Assembly (NCBI GenBank): GCA_963792815.1
Contig: CAWBXR010000004.1
Span: forward strand, 62,001 to 126,000
DNA: 64,000 nucleotides
Origin: JARRPM01 sp963792815
GTDB lineage: Bacteria; Pseudomonadota; Gammaproteobacteria; Pseudomonadales; Halieaceae
Direction of reading: 5' to 3'
The position numbers were made by a program, and so were the translations under genes. The notes under the pieces are model-generated. The model saw only the letters and a list, made by a program, of their open reading frames with translations, was not told where the DNA came from and did no database searches. Below, piece by piece: positions 8,902 to 18,520 of the stretch (position 1 is its first letter; each line of letters begins with the position of its first letter).

Positions 8902-9094
8902 ACCAGGCAGCACCCGGCCCGCGGTGTAGCGCGTATGGGGGTTGTAATAAGCTCATGCGACCAAGGATTCGATAAAGCATACCAGCGTCGGCTATCTGGG
9001 GCTTAACAGCGCTCAGCGCGCTTTTATCGGGTGTATTTCAGCGCCAGCGCGGCTATCTTTACAGGCGGTAATACAAGTAGAGAGAGGCTGTGAG

Positions 9095-10837
9095 ATGTAC
9101 GATCTGGTGATTCGCAACGCCACGATAATCGACGGTACCGGCAAGCCGGCCTTCACAGGAAGCCTGGCGGTGAACCAGGGCAGGATCGCTGCCGTGGGCG
9201 ATGTCCAGGCCGCGGGAAAGAAGGAAATAGACGCCGCGGGCAAACTGCTCACTCCCGGCTGGGTGGATGTGCACTCCCACATGGACGGGCAGGCCACCTG
9301 GGACCCGCTTTGCAGCCCGGCGGCCAACCACGGTATCACCACCCTGGTGATGGGCAACTGCGGTATCGGTTTCGCGCCCTGCGAGCCCAGTGACGAGGCC
9401 CACGATCGCCTGATCGCCGTGGTCGAGGACGTCGAGGATATTCCCGGCGCAGCCCTGCACGAGGGGGTGCGCTGGGACTGGGAAAGCTTCCCTGAATACA
9501 TGGACGCCGTGGAGAAATTTCCCCGGGCTATCGACGTGGGCGCCCAGGTGCCCCACTGCGCGGTGCGCACCTATGTCATGGGGGAGCGCGGCAGTAACAA
9601 CGAGGCGGCCAGCGCCGATGACGTGGCCCGCATGGCGGCCATCGTCAAGGAGGGCCTGGAGGCGGGAGCCCTGGGTTTCACCACCTCCCGTACCGAACTG
9701 CACACCACCCGGGCAGGGGGTGCGATGCCCGGCACCTACGCGGATGAGGCCGAGCTGCTGGGTATCGGCCGGGTCATCGGCGAACTGGGCGGCAAGGGTA
9801 TTTACGGCCTGGTCTCGGATTTCAAGGACTGGGAAAAAGAGATGGACTGGATGAAGCGCCTGTCCATCGAAAACCACTGCCAGATCAATTTCGTGCTGTT
9901 CTTCCGCGAGGAGGGGGACTGGTCCCGGGTGCTGAAGCAGCTGGACTATGTGCGCCAGGCAAATGCCGAGGGCGCCCGGCTGGTGCCCCATGTGGGCGCC
10001 CGCCCGGTCAATATCCTGCTGAGCTGGGACGGCACGGTCAATCCTTTCAGTTTCCATACCCACTATGCGCCGCTGTCGATCATGTCCCACGAGGAGCGGC
10101 TGGCCCAGCTGCGCAAGCCCGAGGTGCGGGCCGCCATCCTGGCAGAACCCCTGCCGCTGATGGGCGATGCCTTCATGGACACCATCATAGGCGGCTACGA
10201 CAAACTCTATGAACTGGGTGACCCGCCCAACTACGAGCCCGCCCCCGAGGACAGCATTGCCGCAAAGGCCGCCGCCATGGGCGTGCCGCCGCAGCAGTAC
10301 TGTTACGACCTGATGATGAAAAACGACGGCAGCAACGTGGTGTACTTTCCCTGCTTCGGCTACGGCGCCAATGACCTGAGCCGCCAGGTGGCGCTGCTGG
10401 AGGACGAGACCACCGTGCTGTCCCTGGCGGACACCGGCGCCCACTGCGGGGTGCTGTGTGACGCCAGCGTTCCCACCCAGATGCTCAGCTACTATGTGCG
10501 CGACCGCGAGCGCGGCCACAGGCTTGCGCTGGAACAGGTGGTGAAAATGCAGACCCACGACACTGCCCGCTGTGTCGGCCTCGAAGACCGGGGCACTCTC
10601 GAGCCGGGGATGAAGGCTGACCTCAATATCATCGACTTCGACCAGCTGCAGCTGGAACCACCCGGTATTATCTTCGATTTGCCCGCGGGTGGCCGGCGCA
10701 TGTTCCAGGGGGCCCGAGGATATCTCGCCACCATTGTTGCAGGGGAGGTCATCATGGAGAACGGCCAGTACACCGGTGCTGTGCCGGGCAAGCTGATAAG
10801 GGGCAGCCAGGGCGCTCCGGAGGTGGCACATGCCTGA
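9095..10837 (+). CDS. N-acyl-D-amino-acid deacylase-like amidohydrolase
   Basis: A 580-residue enzyme of the amidohydrolase superfamily. The N-terminal urease-like beta sandwich is followed by TPGWVDVHSHMDGQ, whose HxH pair binds the first metal, then MGNCGIGFAP, and late SLADTGAHCGV with the catalytic Asp. The C-terminal strand GTLEPGMKADLNIIDFD closes the sandwich. This layout matches D-aminoacylase-like proteins, many of which are misnamed and cleave other amides or lactones. Its stop overlaps the next amidohydrolase by 8 bases. The product of one may feed the other. Confidence 0.87.
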   Translation: MYDLVIRNATIIDGTGKPAFTGSLAVNQGRIAAVGDVQAAGKKEIDAAGKLLTPGWVDVHSHMDGQATWDPLCSPAANHGITTLVMGNCGIGFAPCEPSDEAHDRLIAVVEDVEDIPGAALHEGVRWDWESFPEYMDAVEKFPRAIDVGAQVPHCAVRTYVMGERGSNNEAASADDVARMAAIVKEGLEAGALGFTTSRTELHTTRAGGAMPGTYADEAELLGIGRVIGELGGKGIYGLVSDFKDWEKEMDWMKRLSIENHCQINFVLFFREEGDWSRVLKQLDYVRQANAEGARLVPHVGARPVNILLSWDGTVNPFSFHTHYAPLSIMSHEERLAQLRKPEVRAAILAEPLPLMGDAFMDTIIGGYDKLYELGDPPNYEPAPEDSIAAKAAAMGVPPQQYCYDLMMKNDGSNVVYFPCFGYGANDLSRQVALLEDETTVLSLADTGAHCGVLCDASVPTQMLSYYVRDRERGHRLALEQVVKMQTHDTARCVGLEDRGTLEPGMKADLNIIDFDQLQLEPPGIIFDLPAGGRRMFQGARGYLATIVAGEVIMENGQYTGAVPGKLIRGSQGAPEVAHA

Positions 10838-12044
10838 TCGACTGATTGTAGTTTCCACTGACTGCCATGCCGGATTACCCATAGCGGATTACAAGCCCTA
10901 CGTGGAGACCCGCTACCACGAGATGATGGATATGGCGGTTCCCATCCAGCTCGAGATGATGGAAAAGGCATCGAAGAGTTTTCTCATCCAGGAAATCAAC
11001 GAGGCCTGGCGGGCCCCGATCCGGCAACAGTTGACCGGCGCCTGGGATTACCAGGAGCGGGTCAGGATGCTGGCGGGCGATGGGATTGCCGCCGAGGTGA
11101 TGTTCCCGGACGGAATCACCGAGAATAACACTCCGCCTTTTGGCGCCGGGCTTGGCCTGTCGCCGCGGGACGCGGTCCCCGAACTGCAGTGGGCCGGCGC
11201 GATGGCCCACAACCGGTGGCTGGCGGAATTCTGCGCCAACGACCCGGCGCGGCATATCGGCGTCGCATCCATTCCCCTGCTATGGGATGTGGAACAGGCC
11301 GTGGAAGCAGTGCGCTGGTGTGTGGACAACGGCCTGAGGGCGGTGATGATACCTACCCTCTGGGGCGACCAGCCGGCCTACCACCACACCCGCTACAACC
11401 CTTTCTGGGAAGTCTGCGAGGACCTGGGAGTGATCGTTCACTTTCACTCCGGCCCGGCCCCGCACCCGGAGTACTTCGGCAAGGACTGGCCCGTGGAGGA
11501 CAGCAGCCAGCAGTTGCCGGGGGCTATGGGCGTGTATGTATCCGAGGTCATGTGGTGGCTGTACCGCCCGCTGACCTTCATGATCTGGGGCGGCGTATTC
11601 GAGCGCTACCCGCGGCTCAAGGTGGTGATCGTGGAGGGCGGCACCATGTTCATGCTGCCGCCCTGGTTGCGCCTGCTGGACCACAACTACCGGGATGTGC
11701 AGTTTTCCGCCAAGCTGGGGGACTTTCGCGCTCACCTGTCGATGGCCCCCAGCGATTACTACCGGCGCAACGTGGCGATCGGGGCTTCCTGCGTGCCGCG
11801 CGCGGACCTGGACCTGCGCGAGGCCATTGGCACCGGCCAGATCATGTGGGGCAGTGACTACCCCCATCCCGAGGGTACCTGGCCCAATACCGGCGAGTAC
11901 TTCAAAACCACCTTCGCCAATTTCCCCGAGGCTGATGGCCGCAGGATCCTGGGGGACAATGCGATAGCATTTTACGGGCTCGACCGGGAAAAGTTGCAGG
12001 CAGTCGCTGATCGGATAGGTCCCGATGCCACCATGTTCGCCTAG
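10830..12044 (+). CDS. Amidohydrolase 2 (ACMSD-like TIM-barrel) family protein
   Basis: A 404-residue protein of the amidohydrolase_2 family, with VSTDCHAG at the N terminus in the position of the first metal ligands, VHFHSGPAPHPEYF in the middle and MWGSDYPHPEGTWPN near the C terminus carrying the catalytic Asp. These features are typical of metal-dependent decarboxylases and hydrolases acting on aromatic or carboxylated rings. It overlaps the preceding amidohydrolase by 8 bases and is followed after 9 bases by an MFS transporter, so the three probably form one operon for uptake and breakdown of an unidentified compound. Confidence 0.87.
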   Translation: MPDRLIVVSTDCHAGLPIADYKPYVETRYHEMMDMAVPIQLEMMEKASKSFLIQEINEAWRAPIRQQLTGAWDYQERVRMLAGDGIAAEVMFPDGITENNTPPFGAGLGLSPRDAVPELQWAGAMAHNRWLAEFCANDPARHIGVASIPLLWDVEQAVEAVRWCVDNGLRAVMIPTLWGDQPAYHHTRYNPFWEVCEDLGVIVHFHSGPAPHPEYFGKDWPVEDSSQQLPGAMGVYVSEVMWWLYRPLTFMIWGGVFERYPRLKVVIVEGGTMFMLPPWLRLLDHNYRDVQFSAKLGDFRAHLSMAPSDYYRRNVAIGASCVPRADLDLREAIGTGQIMWGSDYPHPEGTWPNTGEYFKTTFANFPEADGRRILGDNAIAFYGLDREKLQAVADRIGPDATMFA

Positions 12045-12053
12045 GCGGGGATA

Positions 12054-13229
12054 GTGCGCCAGTGGTTGCCGGCACTGAGTGCCATGGCCTGCCTCGGCTT
12101 CGGTGTGGGCTTGCTGGGAGTTTACGGCTTCTTCGTCGAGCCCCTTTCACGGGAGTTCGGGGTGGGGGTGGCCGCCATCAATATCGGCCCGGTAGCCCTG
12201 CTGCTGGTGCCCGCCTTTGTGGCACCCATGGTGGGAAGGCTGGCGGACCGGACCTCAATTCGCCGCATCCTGCTGGTCGGCATTTTCTGTTCCATGTTCT
12301 CCCTCGCCTTCATCAGCATCGCACCCACTCTCGCACTGGTGGCTTTCGGTTTCCTGGTGTTCGCCCTTGGCCTGACCCTGTATGGACCGGTGGTGGTCAA
12401 TGGCCTGCTGGTCAAAACCTATCCCGGGCGGGAGGCCCGCGCCCTTGCCCTGGCGGCCATGGGAATCAGTGTCGCCAGCATGTTGCTGCCGCCGCTGGTG
12501 GGCGCGTTGATGGCGCAGCTGGGCTGGCGCGACACCCTGTTTTGCCTGGCGCTGGGGCTGCTGCTGGTGCTCTGGCTGATGGTTATGGCGGGGATCCCGG
12601 CCACCACCGGGGTAGCTTCCGACCAGGGCAGCGCAAAACTCGAAGCATCGATCTACCGGCAGCCCGCCTTCTGGCTTATTGGCCTTTGTGTGGCGATCGC
12701 GCTCAATGTGTCCCTGGTACTCGGTATCTGTTACCCGCCGCATTTCCTGCAGACCGGCTATTCCCTTGCCCAGGCCGGGCTGTTTCTCTCGGCTGGCGGC
12801 CTCGGTGGAATGATCGGCAAAGGGGTTGTCGCCTGGCTTGGTGACGCCGGCCGCGCCTATGCCCGGTGGGTGGCCGCTGGCCTGCTGTTGGTCGAATGCG
12901 GGGGCCTGTGCCTGCTGCTCCTTGCCCAGGACTCCACCGCCATTTACCTCGCAGTGACCCTGACGGGCTTCGCCACCGGCGCTTTTATTCCCATGCATCC
13001 CTACCTCAACAGCCGTTACTTTGACGCTGCAATCATTGGCCAGGTGAACGGCGCCCAGGCTCCCCTGTTTCTCCCCTTTGGCCTGGTGGGGGCGCCGCTG
13101 GCCGGCTACGCTTTCGACCAGTTGGGGAACTACGAGCTGGTGCTACAGTCCATGGTGGGCGCGCTGTTGCTCGCCGCCGCACTGGCACTGGCCCTGCCTC
13201 ACTCACATCGGAAACCGGTGCCAGTTTAG
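12054..13229 (+). CDS. MFS transporter (monocarboxylate-porter-like)
   Basis: A 391-residue major facilitator protein with about 12 hydrophobic segments. The loop after the second segment reads GRLADRTSIRRILL, the MFS A-motif. The start is a GTG 9 bases after the stop of the amidohydrolase, so it is part of the same operon. The overall style (short loops, YGFFVEPLSREFGV near the N terminus) resembles carboxylate and aromatic-acid importers. It is a good candidate for bringing in the substrate of the two amidohydrolases, but direction and substrate are inferred from context. Confidence 0.83.
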   Translation: MRQWLPALSAMACLGFGVGLLGVYGFFVEPLSREFGVGVAAINIGPVALLLVPAFVAPMVGRLADRTSIRRILLVGIFCSMFSLAFISIAPTLALVAFGFLVFALGLTLYGPVVVNGLLVKTYPGREARALALAAMGISVASMLLPPLVGALMAQLGWRDTLFCLALGLLLVLWLMVMAGIPATTGVASDQGSAKLEASIYRQPAFWLIGLCVAIALNVSLVLGICYPPHFLQTGYSLAQAGLFLSAGGLGGMIGKGVVAWLGDAGRAYARWVAAGLLLVECGGLCLLLLAQDSTAIYLAVTLTGFATGAFIPMHPYLNSRYFDAAIIGQVNGAQAPLFLPFGLVGAPLAGYAFDQLGNYELVLQSMVGALLLAAALALALPHSHRKPVPV

Positions 13230-13299
13230 GGCCGAAGGGCCTGGCCCGCTTTATCGGGTAATAATTCGGTCAGGACACGACGGACTATATTGGATAACA

Positions 13300-13986
13300 A
13301 TGAATAAGTGGATAACACTCGGCACCGCCACGATCCCCGATAACGGCGGCACGCTCACCCTTGCCCGGCGCGACAAGGAGTTTTCCATACGACTGTCGGG
13401 TATCCGCGGCGAGCTTATGAACAGCCGGGTGCATGGCTCGGAAGAGGCGCTGGCAGAATTGGGTTGTGCGGGCCTGGGCAGTCTGCCGGGAGCCAGGGTT
13501 CTGGTGGGCGGGCTGGGCATGGGCTTCACCCTCGCAGCGACCCTCGGCATCGTTGCGCCCTCTGCCGTGGTTACCGTGGCGGAACTGATACCGGAAGTGG
13601 TCGACTGGAACAGGGGGCCCCTGGGCGAGTGCGCTGGCCAGCCGTTGCTGGACGATCGGACCAGGGTCTATGGCGGCGATGTGGCGACCCTGATCAGCGC
13701 CACCGAGGGTGGGTTCGAGTCCGTTTTGCTCGATGTCGACAACGGTCCAGAGGGGCTTACCCACGACGACAACCAGTGGCTTTACTCCCCGGCCGGGCTG
13801 CGGGCGGTACACCGGGCACTTACCCCGGAGGGGACGCTCGCCGTGTGGTCAGCGGGACCCGATCCGCTGTTTGTGATCCGCCTGAAAAAAGCCGGCTTCC
13901 ACACTTCGGTGCGCACTGTGCGGGCACGCCCCGGCAAGGGCAGTCGCCATACGATTTTTCTGGCGAAGAAGGGCTCGGCGCTCTAG
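13300..13986 (+). CDS. Spermidine synthase-like SAM-fold protein
   Basis: A 228-residue protein with the Rossmann core of spermidine synthases: VLVGGLGMGFTLAATLG is the cofactor loop, VTVAELIPEVVDW places an acidic residue after strand two, and LLDVDNGPEGL occupies the catalytic region. It lacks the N-terminal beta barrel of true spermidine synthases and probably belongs to the short, uncharacterised group often annotated with that name. A real aminopropyl transfer function is doubtful. I chose the ATG at 13300, since the sequence before it does not look like this family. It ends 17 bases from the convergent channel-like gene. Confidence 0.8.
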   Translation: MNKWITLGTATIPDNGGTLTLARRDKEFSIRLSGIRGELMNSRVHGSEEALAELGCAGLGSLPGARVLVGGLGMGFTLAATLGIVAPSAVVTVAELIPEVVDWNRGPLGECAGQPLLDDRTRVYGGDVATLISATEGGFESVLLDVDNGPEGLTHDDNQWLYSPAGLRAVHRALTPEGTLAVWSAGPDPLFVIRLKKAGFHTSVRTVRARPGKGSRHTIFLAKKGSAL

Positions 13987-14002
13987 CTGGCAGCGGCCCG
14001 GT

Positions 14003-15958
14003 TCATGCGGGCTTATAAACGGGTTTCTGTCGGCCCGCGGTATCGAGGCCGTGGTACATGCGGCAGACCTTCTGGTCCTGCAGCTTCAGCAGGTGCGGTA
14101 TCTGGCGGATATTGGCCCTATCCTTCTCCTTGTCCGCCTCGGTCAGTTCCTCCCAGGGGATGAGGTCCGGGTGCAGCATGCGGTCCTCGTCGCGAACCTC
14201 CCCGTAGCCGTATCCCGCCAGGTATTTGTCGGCCATCCAGCGCCGGTGCTCCAGTTGGGCAAGCAACTCCATCATCAGGTCGTCAGGGGGAAACACGGCT
14301 TCCGTCTCCCGGGCGTCAATGGGCAGGGCAACACAGTTGGCGATCCGCAGTTTGACATCCATGTGGGCGGCGGCGTGCTGGTTCGCCTTCTTTTTGTGTG
14401 CCGGCAGTTCCGACCATGGAATAATCGAGGCGTTACTGCGGCTGCTGCCACCACCGGCCAACTGGGTGTTCAGGTAGGCGTTGTGCAGGGTGCGGGCCAT
14501 GGCATCCAGGGCTTCATTGACGACGATTTCGATCGAAATCGTTTCGTCCAGCGCTTCGAAGTACTCGATCGGCTCGAAGTCCGGCAGATTCAGTTTATCC
14601 ATGCCAATGGGCTGGAAGTCGTCGTCGATAATTTCCGCCAGAAAGTTCTGCTGGTTGAGGCAGACCACGAAATTCAGCGGGGTCAGGCCGCTGTGCCGGC
14701 GCAGGCGGTTGAGCCTGCGGGCTGAGAGGATGCTTTCGACATCGTGCAGCAGGGCCACGTAACTCACGTCAAAGTGGGTGCTCGTTTGCATCTCGTACCA
14801 GGTTTCCGGGGTGATCGTCATCGGGTCGGTGTAGACAAACCGGATGTCGACGGTTTTATCCAGGTGGGGATAGCGGTGCCTGAAGCGCTCTACCCTGTTC
14901 TTATTATCAGACTCGCACAGCACGGTGATATGCGGCAGCCGGAAGTCGGTGTAGTGGGCGGTCAGGGCAGCCTGTAATATCATTTCCCGCACCAGCGCCT
15001 CGAAGCCGATAAACAGAATGTGCATGGGCTCATTGCTGCGGCTGGCCGGGCGGTAGTACAGGTCAGGGGCGCAGACCCGGAAAATATTGCGCGCTATCGT
15101 TTCGCGCCGGTTGAACAGCCTGATCGCGAAACGTGAACTGTTGATCTCGAAGAAGCTGTGCACACTGAAGATCTCGTAGATATCGGGCGAGTCGACGCAC
15201 AAAAAACAACGCAGTGATACATCCGGTGGCTCGCCCCCAACCATCGGCTCCAGCCGCCGGGCGATATTCTCGAGTTTCTTTAACTCGGTGTTTTTCAGGC
15301 GTCGGGTCAGGCGCTCGGCGTTCTTCGCAATGGCGATATTCGCCTTGTCGTCGCTGGTACACAGGAATAGTTCCTTGGCGTAGATGACCTGCGACTTGAG
15401 CAGCACCAGGGGATCCATGGCATTGCCGCAGACCACGATAGCCCCATAATTCTTCAATTCCGCGGCCAATGCGTTCAGCGGGTCATTGTCGATAACCACC
15501 ACCCGTTTGCTCGAATTGAGGCAGTAGTCCCGGGCGATACGAAAGCCGGTTTCACCAATGCCGCAAACCACCACGAAGCGCCGTTTGCGAAACAGCAGAG
15601 CATACAGCGCGACCTGTTCCTCGATGACGTTCCACACGGCCTTGGCTGCTGTGTAAAGCACCACCATCGGGGCCAGGGCCCGGGCGATCTGCATGTACAG
15701 CGGCCAGCCCGCCGTTTCTTCCGGCGCTTCAAAAATAAACAGGCGCAGGCTGGCGTAGGCAACGTCCCACCAGGTGTTGGGGCCGCCATTGTCGGCGAAG
15801 GTCATGGCCTGTGCGTAACCGATGCAGCCCAGCACGAAGGCGAGCGCTGCCAGCAAGCCAACCAGGGTCCATTCGTGGCGGGCAAACAGGCTCGCCTGTT
15901 CCGGGTCAGGCTTCTGGTCTCGTCTCCGGTCGCCCGGGGCTTTATCGGGTGGGATCAT
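14003..15958 (-). CDS. Two-TM channel-like protein with TrkA-N and RyR domains
   Basis: A 651-residue protein with an unusual build. Two membrane helices (about residues 31-52 and 88-110) flank NTWWDVAYASLRLFIFE, which looks like a potassium-channel pore helix whose selectivity filter has lost the GYG signature. A TrkA-N Rossmann domain follows (VVVCGIGETG, from about residue 128), then a second Rossmann-like segment (MHILFIGFEALVREM). Near the C terminus (about 565-625) is a RyR domain: EHRRWMADKYLAGYGYGE, then IPWEELTEADKEKDRAN. In eukaryotes this domain occurs in ryanodine receptors. The protein should sit in the inner membrane and may gate ion flow on binding a nucleotide. The divergent neighbour is a TIR-TPR gene. 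Confidence 0.85.
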   Translation of the reverse strand: MIPPDKAPGDRRRDQKPDPEQASLFARHEWTLVGLLAALAFVLGCIGYAQAMTFADNGGPNTWWDVAYASLRLFIFEAPEETAGWPLYMQIARALAPMVVLYTAAKAVWNVIEEQVALYALLFRKRRFVVVCGIGETGFRIARDYCLNSSKRVVVIDNDPLNALAAELKNYGAIVVCGNAMDPLVLLKSQVIYAKELFLCTSDDKANIAIAKNAERLTRRLKNTELKKLENIARRLEPMVGGEPPDVSLRCFLCVDSPDIYEIFSVHSFFEINSSRFAIRLFNRRETIARNIFRVCAPDLYYRPASRSNEPMHILFIGFEALVREMILQAALTAHYTDFRLPHITVLCESDNKNRVERFRHRYPHLDKTVDIRFVYTDPMTITPETWYEMQTSTHFDVSYVALLHDVESILSARRLNRLRRHSGLTPLNFVVCLNQQNFLAEIIDDDFQPIGMDKLNLPDFEPIEYFEALDETISIEIVVNEALDAMARTLHNAYLNTQLAGGGSSRSNASIIPWSELPAHKKKANQHAAAHMDVKLRIANCVALPIDARETEAVFPPDDLMMELLAQLEHRRWMADKYLAGYGYGEVRDEDRMLHPDLIPWEELTEADKEKDRANIRQIPHLLKLQDQKVCRMYHGLDTAGRQKPVYKPA

Positions 15959-16258
15959 GTGGCCTGGTGTTGTCCGGGGGATCTTCCGGCCACTTTAGCG
16001 GGAATGGGATCACAGAGAAAGTGCGTTATCTTTAATTGGCCAGACGTTTTCGCAATGGACTGATCTGATTTTTGGTTCAGAGGCTTATAGTGTGCGGACT
16101 GCTTTTGGCATGGCGAGTTGTCACGGCCTTGCTAATAATCCAGTATGCTGTGAGCACAGGCCTACAAGCGCCTGCGACGTAAAAGGGTTTGTCGTGTCGT
16201 CATGTTGTCAGGTGGCGTAAACAGCGACCTGTCCATAGCGCCTGATTGGGGATAACCG
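15959..16258. promoter_or_regulatory. Divergent intergenic region between RyR channel and TIR-TPR genes
   Basis: Three hundred bases separate the divergent starts. The region is richer in A and T than its surroundings, as expected for promoters in both directions. I see no convincing sigma-70 pair: TTGTCA at 16118 and TATGCT at 16144 are 20 bases apart, and TTGGCA at 16105 has no partner at the right distance. Shared control of the two genes is inference from their arrangement. Confidence 0.35.
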
Positions 16259-18465
16259 GTGATCGACTGGCAGGATTACAAGTACAAGGCCTTCATAAGC
16301 TACAGCCACTCCGACGAGAAATGGGCCCGCTGGCTGCACAAGTCCCTTGAGAATTATCGCGTGCCGAAACGCCTTGTCGGGCGTGACACCGGCATGGGCA
16401 AGGTGCCGGCCAGGCTCGCGCCGGTGTTTCGCGACCGTGAAGAGCTCGCCAGCGCCACCGACCTCGGCAATAAACTGACCGAGGCGCTGGAATCCTCGGC
16501 TGTGCAGATAGTGATCTGCTCCATGGCCTCGGCCAAATCCCACTGGGTTAACGAGGAGATCAAGGCGTTCAAGCGACTCGGTCGGTCCGACCGGATTTTC
16601 AGCCTTATCGTCGATGGCGAACCTTACTCCTCCGGTAAGGAAGGCATCGAACATTTCGAGTGTTTCCCCCCGGCCCTGCGCTTCAAGCTGGGTGAAGACG
16701 GTGAGCTGTCGGATGAACCCGCCGAGCCCATCGCCGCGGATGCCCGGCAAGGTAAAGATGGCAAGGCCAACGCCCGGGTCAAGCTGCTGGCGGGATTACT
16801 GGGGCTGGGTTTTGACGACCTGCGCCAGCGGGAACTGCAGCGCCGCAACCGCCGGCTCGCGCTCATTACCGGTTCCGCGGTGGTGGGCATGGTCGTGGCC
16901 ATCGGGCTCGCCACCACCGCGGTTATCGCCCGTAACGAAGCCGAACGCCAGCGCGTTCGCGCCGAGATCGAGGCGGAAACCGCCCGGCAAACAACTTCTT
17001 TCCTTGTCAGTCTGTTCGAGGTCTCGGATCCAAGTGAAGCCCGCGGCCGCAGTATTACAGCGCGTGAAATCCTCACCGCCGGTGCCGAGCGCATCGATAC
17101 TGAGCTTGCCGACCAGCCCAAGGTGCAGGCCCAGCTGATGGATACCATAGGCACTGTGTTCACCAGCCTCGGGCTGTTCGATGATGCCAGGGCCATGCTG
17201 CAAAAAGCCCTGGACAACCGCCGCGTCCTGCCCAACGTCACGGAACAGGAAATTGTGGACAGCCTGCTGAACATGGCCAACGTGATGACCATCAGGGCAG
17301 AACTGCAACCCGCTGAAATCCTGTACCTCGAGGCTATCGAGCGCCTGGAGAATTCTGGCGCCCAGAACAGCCAGGAGATGGCCGATGCCCACGCCGGCTT
17401 GGCAGAGCTGTATTTTCGCATGGGCCGTTACGAGGATGCCGAGCCGGTGCTGGTCCTGGTGCTGGAGGAAAGGCGCCGCCTGCTGGGGCCGGACGACCCG
17501 GCGGTAGCTGACGCCATTGAGGAACTGGGGCTCAACAAGTTTGACCAGGGTGAGTTTGAGGACGCGGAGCAGCTACCTGCGCGAGTCACTGGAGCTGCGC
17601 GAGACAATTTTTGGTGAGCAGCCGCATCCCGACCTGTCGGAAAACCTGAACAACCTGGGCCTGCTGCTGATGGAGTCCGGCCGCTATCGATGAGAGCGAG
17701 GCACTGTATCGCAGACGCACTGGCCATGGATCGGGGGTTGTATGGCGAGCAGCATCCCAGCCTGGCAAACGATCTGAACAACCTCGGTCTTCTGTACCGG
17801 GCCCAGGGTGAACTGGACAAGGCGGCGGAGACCTACCGGGAGGCGCTGGCCATGAACCGGGCCCTGTTTGGCGAAGCGCACCCGTCATGGCCCAGGTGCT
17901 GGGCAACCTGGCCTTTATTTCCTACGAGGCGGGCGATTTGCCGAGGCGCATTGCCACCAACCGTGAGGCGCTCGCCATGCAGGAGCAGGTGCTGGGGCTT
18001 AAACATCCCGAGGTGGCGGCCACCATGTCGACCCTGGGTCGCTGGCTCAGCCAGAGCGGCGATGCCGAGGCGGCGGAGCCCATGTTGCGCGATGCGCTGC
18101 AGCTCAACTCGGAGCTGTTGCCCGCGGACCACCCTGACATCGCCATTGCGCAATTGGGCCTGGCCCAGTTCCTGGCGACCCAGGGTGAAAATGCGGAGGC
18201 ATTGCCGCTGGCGGAATCAGCAGCCACTACCCTGACCGGGGCCTATGGCGACAGTCACTGGATTACGGCCCTGGCAAACAGCATCAAGGGAGGCATCCTG
18301 GCGGGCCTGGGCCAGAATGCCGAGGCTGAAACCCTGCTGCGAAGCGGCTATGACATCCTCAGCACGGACGAGGGCGCCAGGCCGATATATGTAGAGGCGG
18401 CCAAAAAGCGACTGCAGGAACTGTATATTGCAACCGGCAGGGCAGAAGAAGCCGCCGCACTATAA
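16259..18465 (+). pseudogene. TIR-TM-TPR protein, frameshifted (possibly by sequencing error)
   Basis: The frame opens with a TIR domain: YKAFISYSHSDEKWARWL (residues 9-26), VFRDREEL, and SHWVNEEI (95-101), which supplies the expected catalytic Glu (99 or 100) next to a Trp. A single membrane helix follows at about 200-224. From about 275 onward come kinesin-light-chain-type TPRs, with repeated forms such as LYGEQHPSLANDLNNLGLL. The reading frame changes near 17570, between 17689 and 17706, and near 17888; each step restores TPR sequence, and the last part ends at 18465. Bacterial TIR domains often cleave NAD; the TPR part would sense a partner. As printed, only TIR-TM and the first repeats could be made. 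Confidence 0.82.
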
Positions 18466-18478
18466 AGCGCCAACCCCA

Positions 18479-18505
18479 TAAAAAAACCCGCCACTAGGGC
18501 GGGTT
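18479..18505 (-). terminator. Rho-independent terminator of the secreted-protein gene
   Basis: AACCCGCC (18485-18492) and GGCGGGTT (18498-18505) form a perfect 8-bp stem with a 5-base loop. Read on the minus strand, the stem is followed by a T run, so it serves the gene ending at 18521. It lies 20 bases after the TIR-TPR stop but has no T run in that direction. Confidence 0.78.
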
Positions 18506-18520
18506 CTGCTTGCCTCGATA

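Noticed and set aside
9008..9030. Short AGCGC/GCGCT hairpin followed by TTTT upstream of the amidohydrolase operon
   Set aside because: A 5-bp stem is too weak to call a terminator, and it lies over 100 bases after the preceding gene.
9059..10882. A 607-residue minus-strand open frame
   Set aside because: It lies opposite the D-aminoacylase-like gene, whose HxH and Asp motifs are plain; high GC makes long antisense frames common here.
14003..18465. CBASS or Thoeris assignment for the TIR/RyR locus
   Set aside because: No cyclase, ThsA-like SLOG protein, or CBASS accessory gene is present; only the TIR domain is shared.
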